NCBI GenBank assembly: GCA_959347315.1
Contig: OY365813.1
Span: 19,875,354-19,939,353, forward strand
Source of the DNA: Bimastos eiseni
Taxonomy: Eukaryota; Annelida; Clitellata; Crassiclitellata; Lumbricidae
DNA: 64,000 bases
Direction of reading: 5' to 3'
The position numbers and the translations under genes were made by a program. The notes beneath the pieces were generated by a model. That model worked only from the letters and a program-made list of their open reading frames with translations, was not told the origin of the DNA and searched no databases. This document shows positions 1 to 42,721 of the stretch, piece after piece (within the stretch, counting starts at the first letter, position 1; every line of letters starts with the position of its first letter).

Positions 1-600
1 GGCTTGCAGAAGTTGCAGAAGTTAACAGGAATCCTTGGAGACAATACTAGCAGCAATCCTCAAAGACATTGCTAACAGGAATTCTTGGAGACAATACTAC
101 CAGCAATCCTCAAAGACAATGTTAACAAGAATCCTTGGAGACGATACCAATAGCAATATAAAAGTTCAAAAACAATGCTAACAGGAATCATTGGAGACAA
201 TACTAACAGGAATCCTCAAAGACAATGTTAACAGGAATCCTTGGAGAAAATACTAGCAGCAATCCTCAAAGACATTGCTAACAGGAGTCCTTGGAGACAA
301 TACTAACAGCAATCCTCAAAGACAATGGTAACAAGAATCCTTGGAGACAATACCAACCGCAGTATAAAAGCTCAAAAACAATGCTAACATTAATCATTGG
401 AGACAATACTAACAGCAATCCTCAAAGACAGTGCTAACACGAATCTTTAGAGACAACACTAACAACAATCCACAACAACAGTGCTTACTGGAATCCTTAG
501 ATACACCACTAGCAGCAGTCTTCAAAGACAATACAAACAGGAATCGTAAGATACGCCACTAACGACAATCCGCAAAGACAATAATTCTAACAACTACATT
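1..600. repeat. 50-bp minisatellite with higher-order period
   Basis: Tandem array of a 50-bp unit made of two related 25-bp halves (starting aacaggaatccttggagac and agcagcaatcctcaaagac). A longer 56-bp variant containing 'tataaaag' recurs at about 123 and 330, giving a second-level period near 207 bp. Copies decay towards 600. It lies just 3' of the last exon of the minus-strand Munc13-4-like gene and is cut by the window edge. Confidence 0.85.
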
Positions 601-1116
601 CACAGTCAATATTCGAACGAGATTATGGCGACAGGTTATCACAACGCCTCTAAAAACCTGACATTTGAACGTCTGCCAGACCAGTCCATTCGCCTACTAC
701 AGGCCTATAAGGCACTTGAGACATGCCTAGAGAGAGTCACGTTTGGTCCACAGGAAACACACAACATCCGCCAGCAAAGAGCTGACATCAAACCCCACTA
801 ACATGGCTATACCACAGGACGAGTGGCGTTTAGCAAGTCTCAGCCATTAGCCATTACTCGGCGCCGCTGAAAGCTGCGTCAGATGGACCAGCTTACTACC
901 GTCTCCTCTACATCAAATCGAGTCTGCAACAGCCAGGTTGTTTTGGGTCCGCTTTGTTCCTATTTGTGTACGTTTAGTACAGCCATGCTTTTGCAGTTGG
1001 CGACCAGAGGCGCTGAAACCACATTTGTAGCTCTGATAGCGATACAACTCCAGGAGGAAAACGCGATCATGCGTATGACGTACGGACATACGGTTCTTTC
1101 CTTCAGGGGACCAGCC
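601..1116 (-). other. 3' flank / 3' UTR of Munc13-4-like gene
   Basis: Sequence between the stop codon at 1117-1119 and the minisatellite. I see no minus-strand AATAAA or ATTAAA, so the transcript may end to the left of the window or use a variant signal. The open frame 883-1254 on the plus strand is only the antisense shadow of the last exon. Confidence 0.4.
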
Positions 1117-29169
<28,053 letters not shown>

Positions 29170-29287
29170 GCGTTGACAGGGTCAGCTAAGCATGAACGAA
29201 CACTGTATATCGAACTGGTTTTTCAAGGATCAGAAATCGTTTCGTATGTATGCACCTACAAAGATACAATACAACATAATGCAACTT

Positions 29288-29486
29288 AAATTCGTATTGC
29301 CCCTCTTACAATCAGTTCAGAAGTGGACACACGCCTCGACTGCGCAATCGCAGTTGTATTGAAGAGCAACTGTGTGCGAAGGACTTACTGAAGGTCCCTA
29401 CACAGTGACGCCACGGACAAGGATCGAACCCTCACTCTCCGCTTTACTGGCCGACCGCTCTAACCAATCGGCCACCGTGCCACACA
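29288..29486 (-). mobile_element. tRNA-derived SINE, family A
   Basis: Reverse complement of the family. Head 'gtggccgattggttagagc' near 29480, B-box-like 'gggttcgatcc' near 29427, body 'gtcactgtgtagggacc'. It lies just upstream of exon 1. Confidence 0.8.
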
Positions 29487-29589
29487 AAGATACAAACACA
29501 TTACACAAATGTACACTTACATACATACACATACTCTACGTTTTGATGCGCCTTTTTCTATATACATATACATACATATATGCTATGTA

Positions 29590-29815
29590 ATCGAGCATTT
29601 GTATATCGACTCTTCAATGTATCTACTCAAAGGCGCTCTCTGTGCTGACCCATATGATGCTAAATGTCATAGTGAACCAGTAAAATAAATCTGTTAGCAA
29701 ACCACTAGGCAGAATAAACTGAATAGAGTCACCAGTGGTGGGCCCACACACTAGCATGGAACCAACCAACGGATTTCCGCCGACAGCTGACAGACGGCAT
29801 GGATGTTCAGAGTGA
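29590..29815 (-). mobile_element. LINE/SINE-like element with gcgc-tata tail
   Basis: About 225 bp matching 61597-61860 throughout, including 'gtggtgggcccac', 'ggaaccaaccaac' and 'gctctctgtgctg'. In reverse complement it ends with the 'cttgaagggg-cgctat' type tail seen in other copies. Confidence 0.65.
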
Positions 29816-29817
29816 GT

Positions 29818-29818
29818 G

Positions 29819-29857
<39 letters not shown>

Positions 29858-29935
29858 AGGTGTGTGTATGTCTGTGTGTGTGTCTCTGCGTATGTGTGTA
29901 TGTGTGCGTGCGAGTGTGTGTGTGTGTATGGGTCT
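29818..29935. repeat. (TA)n-(TG)n microsatellite
   Basis: A (ta)n run followed by (tg)n with tgtatg interruptions. Confidence 0.9.
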
Positions 29936-30562
29936 GGTCAAAGTAGAGCACAGATTCATTTATTACATAGAAAAGCTAAACGTATCATTTTGGCCGTGGT
30001 ATTGGGTATACGCCCGTCAAACATGTTCCACAACAGCGCCATAAATTCAACAGAATGGGGTGAAAACATGATTGATTGATTGTTCTGGTCGCATTCATTT
30101 GGTGTACATGTCATTCAATTTATCGAGCACGTACGACTGCCCATAAACAGTATACATGTGTGCATGACGCGTAAGCTATGTAGGTATATTTGTATGTGCG
30201 CACGCATGTATATAATTAGGTACGTGTGCATTAAGGTATGTATGTCTGTGGTTGTGTGTGTACTTATTTGCATATATGTATGCGGTGGTTTGCATGCAAA
30301 GTTGAGTTCGTTGCAGACATTCCAATTTCCGGAATTTGTATTGAAAGTCTAAGTATACCCTGGGTATCCTACTACTTCGGAGGGAGCCGGGGGCTGGGGA
30401 GGAGAGCTGCGTAATCGAGTTCGAGACCCGTATCCCCGCAAGTTTGACAAGTCCTTCTTTAAATCCTATCACGTTAAAAACGCTCTCTTTTTTGACTATG
30501 AATCGTAATAAATTCGGGCCATCAAGTTCAAGAACAACGCCCCTTAAAAATATGCCACACAC

Positions 30563-30735
30563 TGCCAGGGCCGGATCCAAAGGGTGCCAATCCGGTCATG
30601 CATGCACCCTGTTGATATTCACACAATATGTGAAGCCACCCCTTCCCCATCAAGGGGTTGGCCATGGCTCCAGACCCCATAAACCTTCTAAAACTGTCAC
30701 TGCACACTGAGCAATAAGTGGTAACAGTGACATTT
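30563..30735 (+). mobile_element. Possible hAT-type end fragment
   Basis: 'cagggccggatccaaaggg' resembles a common hAT-type terminus. No matching right end was found, because SINE A begins at 30739. Confidence 0.3.
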
Positions 30736-30738
30736 TTG

Positions 30739-30960
30739 GTGTGGCACAGTGGCCGATCGGTTAGACCCGTCAGCCCGTAACGTTTAGTGTGTGCTGAGCG
30801 AAGCGGGTTCGACCCTCGTCCGGGGCGTCAGTCACTGTGTAGGGACCTTGAGCAAGTCCTTCGCGCACAATTGCTCGGCAGTACAACTGCAATTGCGCCG
30901 TCGAGGCGTGTGTATGCACTTCTGAGCAAAAAAATGTTGGAGGAAGGGCGGTATCAAATT
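30739..30960 (+). mobile_element. tRNA-derived SINE, family A (best copy)
   Basis: A-box-like 'tggccgatcggttagac' at 30750, B-box 'ggttcgaccctc' at about 30806. The body is 'gtcactgtgtagggacc' and 'ttgcgccgtcgaggcgtg', and it ends 'gaagggcggtatcaaat'. The tRNA-like head spans about 75 bp. Confidence 0.85.
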
Positions 30961-31264
30961 TCGGAAAAAATAATAAAATTAAAGTACTATGAGGCCATGC
31001 AGGCAAAATCTGCCTATGCGAGTATGCGGTATATTCATGCAACTTTCATAGGTCTGGGGAGCCGACTCTCGTTGGACCTCACAGAGGGATAATTATTATC
31101 TTAAGGTTGACAATGCGACACGATCAAGAACATTGAAAGGAAACATTGGCCCTCGGGCTCAAGACTTACTTTGAAAAGAAAACGTAAATTATGCACATTT
31201 TTCTACAGCTACCGTAAGACCAGTACTTTCATTGAAATGATCGGACGACACGATTCACCACCGT

Positions 31265-31500
31265 TATCAATACCATTCGCACACATACAGACAGACATAC
31301 ATGCAGATACATAAACACATACATACATGAAGCCATGAATACATATATACATGCATACATACACACACACAACACACACACATACACACATACACACACA
31401 CATACATACATACCCACATACACATATACACACATACACACATACATACATACATACATAGACACATACATACATACATACATACACACATACAAATTGC
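31265..31500. repeat. (CATA)n/(CACA)n microsatellite
   Basis: About 230 bp of cata/caca repeats. It explains the Met/Tyr/Val/Cys-rich and Thr/His-rich open frames on both strands. Confidence 0.9.
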
Positions 31501-34500
31501 AAACACGCACCATCGCTGCTCGTTTTGGATTGTGTTGAGCAATTCGCCGCTTTTGAAGCCGTTGCCCATTCGAATGAACGCCAAGTCAGTTAGGATCCAC
31601 GTGTACTGAGATCTTAAATGGCGTGGCATAAGATAATAAGAATAAGTGTACGTGTGAGTGATAAGGATCATAGTTTGTCCGACTCCATTAGTCTGTGTGT
31701 CTGTCTGCCCGTCTGTAACTCTTTTCTTCTTCTGCAATACCACGTTAGCAAACTTGATGGGCTCATCTATAGTTTAAATTATGTTTCATGAAAAGACTAT
31801 CTGCGGGAATGACACAATGCGATTAAATAAATAATTTACAACCGCAAACGTAATAAAAAATTTACAATCGCCCACTCAAGATACGGATCAACTTGAAGAC
31901 TCTCTCGCGGTGGCCCATCCCTATCCGCGGTTAATGCCTGAGCTAGGAATTTGAATCCCGACTCGATACACATTGAAATAACATACTCACGTCAAACAAC
32001 TTGTGATCGCGAACGGCTTGAAAGTGGTATTCGTAAGTGCATAGAGAGCTCAGTTTCGAGTTTCAACTCTACCACATAAGTGGCAGCAGTTAAGATGTAA
32101 AACTGCTTCTTTTCGCACGGCTCATGTCTTTGTTTCTTGATCCCTGAGCAGGTGAGATCCTTCTTGCACCTCAGCTGCCCGCTGGAAGTCCTCGCGTTCT
32201 GACACTAATTCTACTCCGAAATTCCAATCAGTAAATAAGCCAACATCGAGAAGCGAACCTATTGCCTCAACTCAAAAGTGCGTCGAACGACGTTTATGGT
32301 CACCGATGCAGACAATGGGTAATAACTCTGTCGGTCCTCGGGTTCTGACATTTTAGATGTTAAACGACCATCAGCATTTGTTTGTTTATTATCTTGTGAC
32401 TATGGAGCGCTAAGAAGTGGTTAATTTAGACGTGCTTAAATACTGAAATTGCGGCAATCTTAATTTGTTTCTTTTCCAATGAAAAATGTTGAACAAGAAC
32501 ATGTTTAAGCACAAAACTTCAATTTATTTTGCGTCTTGAACAAAAACGTTTCAGCCCAAGTCTTTGAACTACCGTGTGTTTTCGGCTTTACATTCTGCAA
32601 GTCTTAAATTACATTCAGATATTTATTAACACGTCGCAAAGATCTTGTCAGAACGCTTCCACTACTGCATCTTTAAACTCGGATTACGCTAAATTGTGGC
32701 GGAAGCGTGGTGTGCATAGAGAGACAGGATTGCAATATCAGGATCCTAGCGTAGGCATATATAGAGGCGTAGGGATGGGCTGCAATGAGGGATTCTCTGA
32801 GTATGTAATAGTTATTGCTCTAAACCTTGAGTGGGTGGTTGTAAATTATTTATGTAATTGCGGCAGCATTCTGTATCAGGCAGGCGAACGGTTGTTAATT
32901 AATTATTTAATAGCGGGAGCATTATGTCATTACCTCTGAACATTTCGTCATGTAGATAAAAATGAAACTAAGTTACAGAAAGAGGCAAAGAGTTGATACA
33001 AACAGCTAGAAGTTCACAGACAAATATAGACGGACAAACAGATATATAGGGAGAGGCCGAGAGGGAGACAGATAACCAAGAGACAGAGAGACTAGAATAT
33101 AGAGACTTACAGAGAGAAAGATAGAGATCTGCCAGAAATCTATATTCAATTAACCAGTTTGTGAAAGAAAACCCAAGACGTTTCAACTCTTAAACCGTTG
33201 CTTCATGTTGCTCTTAACGTCTACGCAGCTTTCAAGAATGCTGGTCGCGATAAATTTCCTCCACTTCAGAATTGAGCTCGCCAAATAGTATTACATGTTT
33301 TTATAAGTATACACACAGACAAACTACCTAACAACCAACGAGCGAAGACCACGATTTAAAATCCGAAACAAGTAGGCGCCATAGAGCCGTCCCACGTATG
33401 ACACGCGGACTGTTCTATTACCTCTCTTTCTCTGTCTCTTTCGTTGTTTCCTTTTCTATCTCTACTTCTCTACCACAACACTGACCACACCGATAGTGAA
33501 CATAGCCGATAGAAAAGTATGCAGCCCACAGCCCAAATAATCATACTCACATCAAGTGATTCGAGAAGGCGAACGCTTTCAGAGCGCTATCGCAAAAGAC
33601 GTAGACTTCGGTAACCGAAAAAGTTTTGCTATTGGCATTCGGTCCAAGCGCGGGCTGCTTAAGTACCCTCTTCCGATCGTAGGTATCTTTCCAGGATGCT
33701 GTGAAGCATCGTCGTTCCTAACTCTCCCCGTTGCTCGCAAGTCGACCGTCTGTAGCTTGGCTCTATTCACGGACTGCAACGATTGTTTAGGCCGTCAGCC
33801 TTCTTTGGTCCTCCGGCGTCTCGTGTGGACACCGCCGGGGGCGCCTACGGCTCGGCCTGGCCCAGCCCGGTGGCTCTTGACACACTGGACGACTGCGCAT
33901 GTAGGCCTAGGATAGACTACACGGTCTACAGGTCTCTACGTAAAGCGTGTGTTGGCTGTCTTCCGAGCATGCGTGTGCCTGCTCTAGACCGTTGCTGGCC
34001 TTCAGTGCCTCCCTCTCAGCAGAATGCTTTATACAATACTGATGCGTTTCATTCAAGGGCTTTAACACTCCATGTAGGTTTACAGTCTAAACTGTTCCAA
34101 TCACGTGATCGTCGTCACGTGATGCAATACTTTCTTCGCTATTAAACCCCTTGGTCAAGAAAGCCAGAACCTCCTGCAGAGGAGCCTAAGGGCCCAAAGA
34201 GGCTGTAGCGTAGGCCTAGCAAGAAGTGGACTACCAGTGGAGGCTTAGCCCAAAATAGTTCAGTATTTTTCTGCCATAGAACGCCCATTCTTTATGGAGC
34301 GGCTACACACTGCAAGCCTAAGAATTGCTGCAAGCGTTCTTCAATGTATACCCGCCCTAAAAAGGAAGCATTAACAATTATTATTAAATTGAGTGTGCCA
34401 TTGCGATATGAGGTTCATAAACTGTTATCACTGCGTACCATAATTTATTCATATAATTTATATATACATATATAAATCTCTGAATATATATATATATATA

Positions 34501-34950
34501 TCTGAATACATCTGTTTGTCCCGCTCAACGGTTCATCACTACAATGTGCTCGCTTTACACTCGAGAAGCTGCAGCGATCCTGAATAACGCATCCATAGTA
34601 TACGCACAAGAGGTGACTACGAGAGAGGCAAAAGCAGAGCTTCTGGGCCAACAAATGAACACACCCTTGCAGATGACGGAAGTGAACTAGCGCAGATCAG
34701 AATGTAGTGTAGTTAACTGTCTGCACTCGAGTCAAGTGATGATGATGATGACTCATGCTGTGACTTAGTTTCTTTGCCGCCAAAATTTTTTCGCTTACTT
34801 CGCTTGGGAAGCTGGGACAAGAGACGGGGGTCGAGCCCCAAACCCCACAACATATGAGGGATAGTTCTCGGCAATGTAGACAGTTTGGCGCATCCGATTC
34901 CACCTGATCAAAATTAATTGTGTGTAAATCGCACCTTGGTGCTTTATAAA
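31501..34950. other. 5' flank of Munc13-4-like gene, no supported CDS
   Basis: No coding exon recognised. On the minus strand, consensus-like donors (GTGAGTATG) follow 31991 and 33551, so two candidate untranslated exons end there. 33630-34130 is GC-richer and CpG-containing, as a promoter region might be. The open frames there lack recognisable domains. Confidence 0.4.
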
Positions 34951-34957
34951 CTAATTA

Positions 34958-35058
34958 TTGGGACGCGATGGTATAGCGGTGTGTTCAGTGCCTTGTCACC
35001 GGGAAGTCACAGATTCAGATTTATCTCATCGTCATCGTCGTGAACGTAATCCTCCACC

Positions 35059-35060
<2 letters not shown>
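34958..35060 (+). mobile_element. tRNA-like SINE remnant before the AAT cluster
   Basis: 'gatggtatagcggtgtgttc' is A-box-like and 'cacagattcagattt' is weakly B-box-like. It runs straight into (TAA)n at 35060. Confidence 0.35.
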
Positions 35061-35113
<53 letters not shown>

Positions 35114-35118
35114 GTAAT
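35060..35118. repeat. (TAA)n upstream of copy 0
   Basis: About 19 taa units. This microsatellite carries the first retrotransposon tail. Confidence 0.95.
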
Positions 35119-35120
35119 TT

Positions 35121-35337
35121 GGCCCCATAAATTCCGAAGGCCAAAGCTTCCTTTCAGACCTGGGACACAGACTGAGCGCCGTCACTGGGGAGCAGAGGGA
35201 GACGACTTTCCTCTACCAGCGCATCTCGATGATTATTCAACGCTACAACGCAGTTGCTTTCAAGGAACTTTCGCTGCTCAGAAGTCCAACGAGCAGAGCT
35301 ACTCCGGACGACATCACCATTAATTAACATTGAAGAC
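35121..35337 (+). mobile_element. RLE retrotransposon copy 0 (3' tail only)
   Basis: About 217 bp, near-identical (roughly 95% or more by eye) to the last part of copy A at 38074-38289. It covers the C-terminal codons and the 3' end 'taattaacattgaagac'. One missing G ('caaggaac' against 'caagggaac') shifts the frame. It is severely 5'-truncated, as expected from target-primed reverse transcription, and flanked by (TAA)n on both sides. Confidence 0.9.
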
Positions 35338-35338
35338 C

Positions 35339-38291
<2,953 letters not shown>

Positions 38292-38316
38292 AATAATAAT
38301 AATAATAATAATAATG

Positions 38317-38371
<55 letters not shown>
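38292..38371. repeat. (AAT)n spacer between copies A and B
   Basis: 80 bp of AAT with one gat interruption, joined to copy A's tail on one side and copy B's truncated coding sequence on the other. Confidence 0.95.
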
Positions 38372-38374
<3 letters not shown>

Positions 38375-39931
38375 GCTGCAACCGATTCTGATGAAGCTTC
38401 GTTCGGATCTGCGTATCGGATATCTGGATGACCTGACATTGGGAGGTAACAAGGAAACAGTGGCCGACGACGTTCAATTAATCGAGCAGGAATCAAAGAA
38501 TCTGGGATTGCTATTGAACCGCAGCAAATGCGAAATCGCGTGTCACAACACCCAGATGCCGAACAAAGACTCTGCGTTCCAAGAGTTCACGAGCATAGCC
38601 CTCGAGGACATGACCTTGTTGGGTGCACCTCTAATTTCAGGTCCAGCTGTGAACATGGTCGTTAATTCAAAGGCCAATGACCTCGAGAGGGCAATCGGAA
38701 GATTGTCCTTGCTTTATACACATGACGCTCTGGTTCTGCTGAGAAACAGTCTAAGTGTACCGAAGCTCTTGTACAGTCTGCGCACAGCCGTCTGCGCTGA
38801 TTGCCCGGGCTTGGCTCGGTTTGATCAACTGCTGAGAGAAGGACTGTCAACCATTTTAAATGTGGACCTTGACGATGACCGCTGGCTCCAGGCTTCTTTG
38901 CCGGTGAGAGATGGTGGTCTGGGAGTTCGTTGTGCATCTACGCTGGCACTTTCTGCCTTTCTGGCTTCTGCTGCTAGTACAAGCGAACTCCAGGCATGCA
39001 TCCTACCAACAGAGTCTGCTGAGGAACCATATGAACTTGCGAGTTCAGCACTCAACGCTTGGAAGACCCTGACAGATGCAGAACCACCAACAGGAGCAGC
39101 AAGTTATCGCCAGAAAGAATTGGACCTCCGATTCACAGACAAGGCATGGAAAGGTCTGCTGGATTCCAATAACAATCCATGCGACCGTGCTCGCCTGCTG
39201 GCCTCACGAGCACCTCATTCTGGAGACTGGATGCTAGCGCCCCCTGTGACTGCCCTAGGATTGCGCCTCTCAAACGAGGATGTACGACTGGCAGCCGGGT
39301 TGAGGCTAGGAACGACGCTCTGCGAGCCACATTTGTGTCACCAATGTCAAGAGAGCGTCGACGCAAAAGGGCTCCATGGACTAATTTGTAGAAGAGGCAG
39401 CGGAAAACATCAACGACACAGCATGTTGAACGATGTCATCTGGAGAGCTCTTGGCAGGGCGAAGATTCCAGCGCAAAAGGAACCTCTCGGCTTGCTAAGA
39501 GAAGATGGAAAGCGACCGGACGGCGTCACGCTCATTCCTTGGACACGTGGTCGATGTCTGGCATGGGATGTGACAGTGCCCGACACCTACGCCAAGTCAC
39601 ATCTTGTCGACACATCTATCAGAGCTGGCGAAGCAGCCGAACGCGCAGCTAAGACGAAGAGGGCCAAGTATTCCACCATAACCAACACCCACGACTTCGT
39701 AGCCCTCTCCTTGGAATCCGGCGGCGCTTGGAGCAGTGAAGGACTGCAGTTCATCTCAGAGTTGGGTAGTCGAACGAGTGCTGCAACCCACGATCCAATG
39801 GAGACGTCATTTCTGTTCCAACGTATCTCAGTTGTTCTTCAGCGTGGGAACGCAGTCTGCCTCTTCGGGACATTGCCAACACTCTATTAGCTCATCATGG
39901 GCGATAACAGCATAATGTGAAACATATATGT
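38372..39931 (+). mobile_element. RLE retrotransposon copy B, 5'-truncated, open frame
   Basis: Begins inside the RT domain (LQPILMKLRSDL) and stays open to TAG at 39888-39890, about 505 codons. Motifs: YLDDLTLGG (RT motif C), LLGAPLISG, GGLGVRCASTLALSAFLASA, a Cys/His motif (CEPHLCHQC to HGLICRRG), KRPDGVTLIPW (PD at 39516-39521), CLAWDVTV (Asp at 39567-39569; PD-x15-D), ending LFQRISVVLQRGNAVCLFGT. Its 3' UTR is only ~40 nt and unlike that of copy A, so it is a different subfamily. The open frame that starts further left at 37857 is a read-through of copy A out of frame plus AAT. The RT fingers and motif A are missing, so it cannot be autonomous. Confidence 0.88.
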
Positions 39932-39965
39932 ATAATAATAATAGTAATAATAATAATAATAGTAA

Positions 39966-40027
<62 letters not shown>
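39932..40027. repeat. (AAT)n spacer between copies B and C
   Basis: About 95 bp of taa with agt and aaaa interruptions. Confidence 0.95.
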
Positions 40028-40028
<1 letters not shown>

Positions 40029-42323
40029 GGGCAGAGGCCTACGGGCTCGAATGGAAGACAGGCGCTGGCAGCGGCGGTAGCCGCAAAACTGGAGGATGGA
40101 AACATTAATGCGGCAGCTCGCATACTTTGTTCTGACGACACCCCAGCGCCGATCAATGAAGAGACACTGGAACTTCTATGCCAAAAACATCCTGCCCCGC
40201 CGCGTGACCGCCCAGCCATCCTTCGATCGACCTCAAGCGCACCCTTCCAGGCCACAGAGCTGGAGATTCGCACAATGATGCGCTCATTCCCGATGGGGTC
40301 GTCGGGCGGCCCTGATGGGCTGCGCCTCCAACACGTGGCGGAACTGATTGGAGATCCAGACGCGGGACCTGGGCTGCTGAGAGCGACGACTGCTCTTATC
40401 AATCTACTACTGGCCGGCATCTGCCCTCAAGAGGTAGGGCCTATCTTATTCGGAGGTACTCTTTTTGCCCTCCGTAAATGCTGTGGTGGTCTAAGGCCAT
40501 TAGCCATTGGATACGTGTGGCGTCGACTCGCATCTAAATGCGCCAACGCATACACCGTCCCACGTGTCACGCCGTACCTAACCCCTAAACAACTGGGAGT
40601 TGGCGTTCCCGGAGGCTGCGAGGCGGCAACCCACGCCGCTACACGATTTCTGACCAGCATGGACATGAATTCAATAATGGTGAAGCTGGAGATTCACGAT
40701 ACAATCGCATGAAGGTTCGCAACAGGGCTATCCCTTGGGACCTCTCCTTTTCTGCCTACCGCTACAGCCAATCCTTAATCACCTGCTTTCACCATTGGCC
40801 TTTGGATACCTCGACGACCTCACCTTGGGTGGAGATCCTAAGGTGGTGGAGGCGGATGTTAACTCAATCGAAGAGGAATGTCTGCAACTTGACCTCGCGC
40901 TCAACCGCAAAAAATGCGAACTCATATCTTCCGACGCCCATATCAACGACGTTAGTCAAGGTTTCCTAGGACAGTTCGCTCGAGTCAATGCATCATCGGC
41001 TGTGCTCCTAGGGGCTCCGCTCTCCCCAAAGGATGCCCTGCTTTCAGCCATCGACACCTGTGTGGCCGACCTCGGAATTGCCCTCGACAGGTTGCAACTA
41101 ATCGCTAGACAAGACGCTCTACTGATCCCTAGGCATTCGATCGGCTCGCCTAAACTCATGCATTTATTGAGATGCACCCTTTGCCACGACCACCCCGTCT
41201 ATGGGCTTACGACGATCTGCTGCGAGGAGGGATCGAGCGAATCTTCGACATTTCGATGACCGATGACCAATGGGGTCAGGCCACTCTCCCGATCAGGATG
41301 GGAGGACTGGGAATTAGGAGTGCGTCCTCGCTGGCACTTCCCGCCTTTTTGGCTTCAGCCGCGGGCACTCTCCAGATCCAGTCCCTCATCTTAGAATCAG
41401 TAGAGGTGAAATCGAACTCAGCATGCGACTTGGTGATGTCCACCTGGCTTCAACTTACCGAAGCTTCTGCCCCGACGACGCCAGGCCATAAACAAGCCCA
41501 CTTTGACAGACCGCTGTTAAACGCGGTTCTGTCTGCACTAGAAGAAAAGCTAGAGGATCCCTACGACCAGGCGAGACTAAGGGCCTTGCAGTCACCGCAC
41601 GCCTCGGACTGGCTATACGCTCTCCCGCTCGTTTCTCGCGATCTCAGACTGGAGGACGATACCGTGAGAGTGGCGGTCGGCCTACGATTAAGGGTTGCCA
41701 TCTGCGAGCCGCACACCTGCGCATGCGGCGCCTTCGTCTCAGCCAGAGGCGCACATGGCCTGTCCTGTTCATTGGGTTTTGGCCGTCAAGCAAGACACTG
41801 TAATATCAACGACCTTATCCATCGCAGCCTCAACAGAGCCGGTATTCCAGCGGTCAAGGAACCGTCAGGTCTTTCCAGATTAGATGGAAAGAGACCGGAC
41901 GGGCAGACCCTGATACCGTGGAGTGGGGGGGCGGGCCTTACTTTGGGACGCGACTGTGGTGGACACAGTGGCCGCTTCTTATATCCCCGAGACAGCTTCC
42001 ACAGCTGGAGGAGCGGCGGAGATAGCAGCCACAAGGAAACACACAAAATATTCTGAGCTAGAGAAGAAATACACTTTTGTTAAAATCGCTATAGAAACCT
42101 TCGGTCCCCTCAATAGTGAGGGCCTCGCCTTTCTGTCTGAGACGGGACGCCGACTTTCTACAACTACCGGTGACACCCGAGAGACAAACTTCCTTTTCCA
42201 GAACTTGTCGGCATTGATCCAACGTTTCAATGCGGTGGCTTTTCAGGGCACTATGTCAAGATTACAATCCACTGACAAGCGGCGACCCAGATAGCCTGAT
42301 GACGGATCCGTTGGCAATGCCAA

Positions 42324-42325
<2 letters not shown>
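40028..42325 (+). pseudogene. RLE retrotransposon copy C (deletion and frameshifts)
   Basis: The frame opens directly after the AAT tract and gives LAAAVAAKLEDGN and SSGGPDGLRLQHV, up to GVGVPGGCEAATHAATRF. After MVKLEI (about 40693) the segment holding motif A is deleted, roughly 70-80 codons by comparison with copy A, and the frame changes. It resumes with QQGYPLGPLLFC and GYLDDLTLGG. A second frameshift lies near 41190-41215. A third sits at a run of seven G's at about 41927-41933, just after the PDG motif, before LLWDATVVDT. The Cys/His motif (CEPHTCACG to HGLSC) is present. QQGY replaces QQGD. Clearly inactive. The 3' end 'ttggcaatgccaatg' differs from copies A and B. Confidence 0.88.
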
Positions 42326-42386
<61 letters not shown>

Positions 42387-42403
42387 GTAATAATAACAAT
42401 AAT
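42326..42403. repeat. (AAT)n after copy C
   Basis: About 75 bp of AAT with agt and aac interruptions near the right end. Confidence 0.95.
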
Positions 42404-42564
42404 GCAGAGGCATTTTGAAGCACTTTCGTTCAGCCCGACGAGGGACGAAAACCTTTAACGTACTTCTGTATTCTCATTGAACTTGATGGATCTTTTCAGT
42501 AATAATAATTATTATAATATAGTAATAATAATAAAGGCTGGCGAACTTGAAGTTATATATGACT

Positions 42565-42646
42565 TCAGGGAAACTTCCGTTGCTCAGGAGACTAACGAGC
42601 AGAGCCACACCGGACGACATCACCACTAATTTACATTGAAGACCCT
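42565..42646 (+). mobile_element. RLE retrotransposon copy D (3' remnant)
   Basis: About 80 bp matching the extreme 3' end of copies 0 and A ('ggacgacatcaccac', 'acattgaagac') with several substitutions, followed at 42651 by another AAT run. It is the oldest-looking and shortest copy. Confidence 0.8.
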
Positions 42647-42650
42647 GGGT

Positions 42651-42675
42651 GATAATAATAAAAATAATAATAATG

Positions 42676-42720
<45 letters not shown>

Positions 42721-42721
42721 T
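42651..42721. repeat. (AAT)n after copy D
   Basis: About 70 bp of AAT with aaa and gat interruptions. This is the last array of the cluster. Confidence 0.95.

Noticed and set aside
30739..30820. A true tRNA gene (A and B boxes present)
   Set aside because: The body continues into a SINE sequence repeated at two other sites, and I cannot fold a clean cloverleaf with acceptor stem from it.
33556..34145. Two overlapping open frames of about 120 residues in the GC-richer patch
   Set aside because: No domain, repeat-free codon signal or splice support. The higher GC alone explains longer open frames, and the patch may be a promoter region.
42301..42403. A gene continuing from copy C through the AAT run
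   Set aside because: The frame change after the copy C stop at 42294 and the poly-Asn translation show only repeat read-through.
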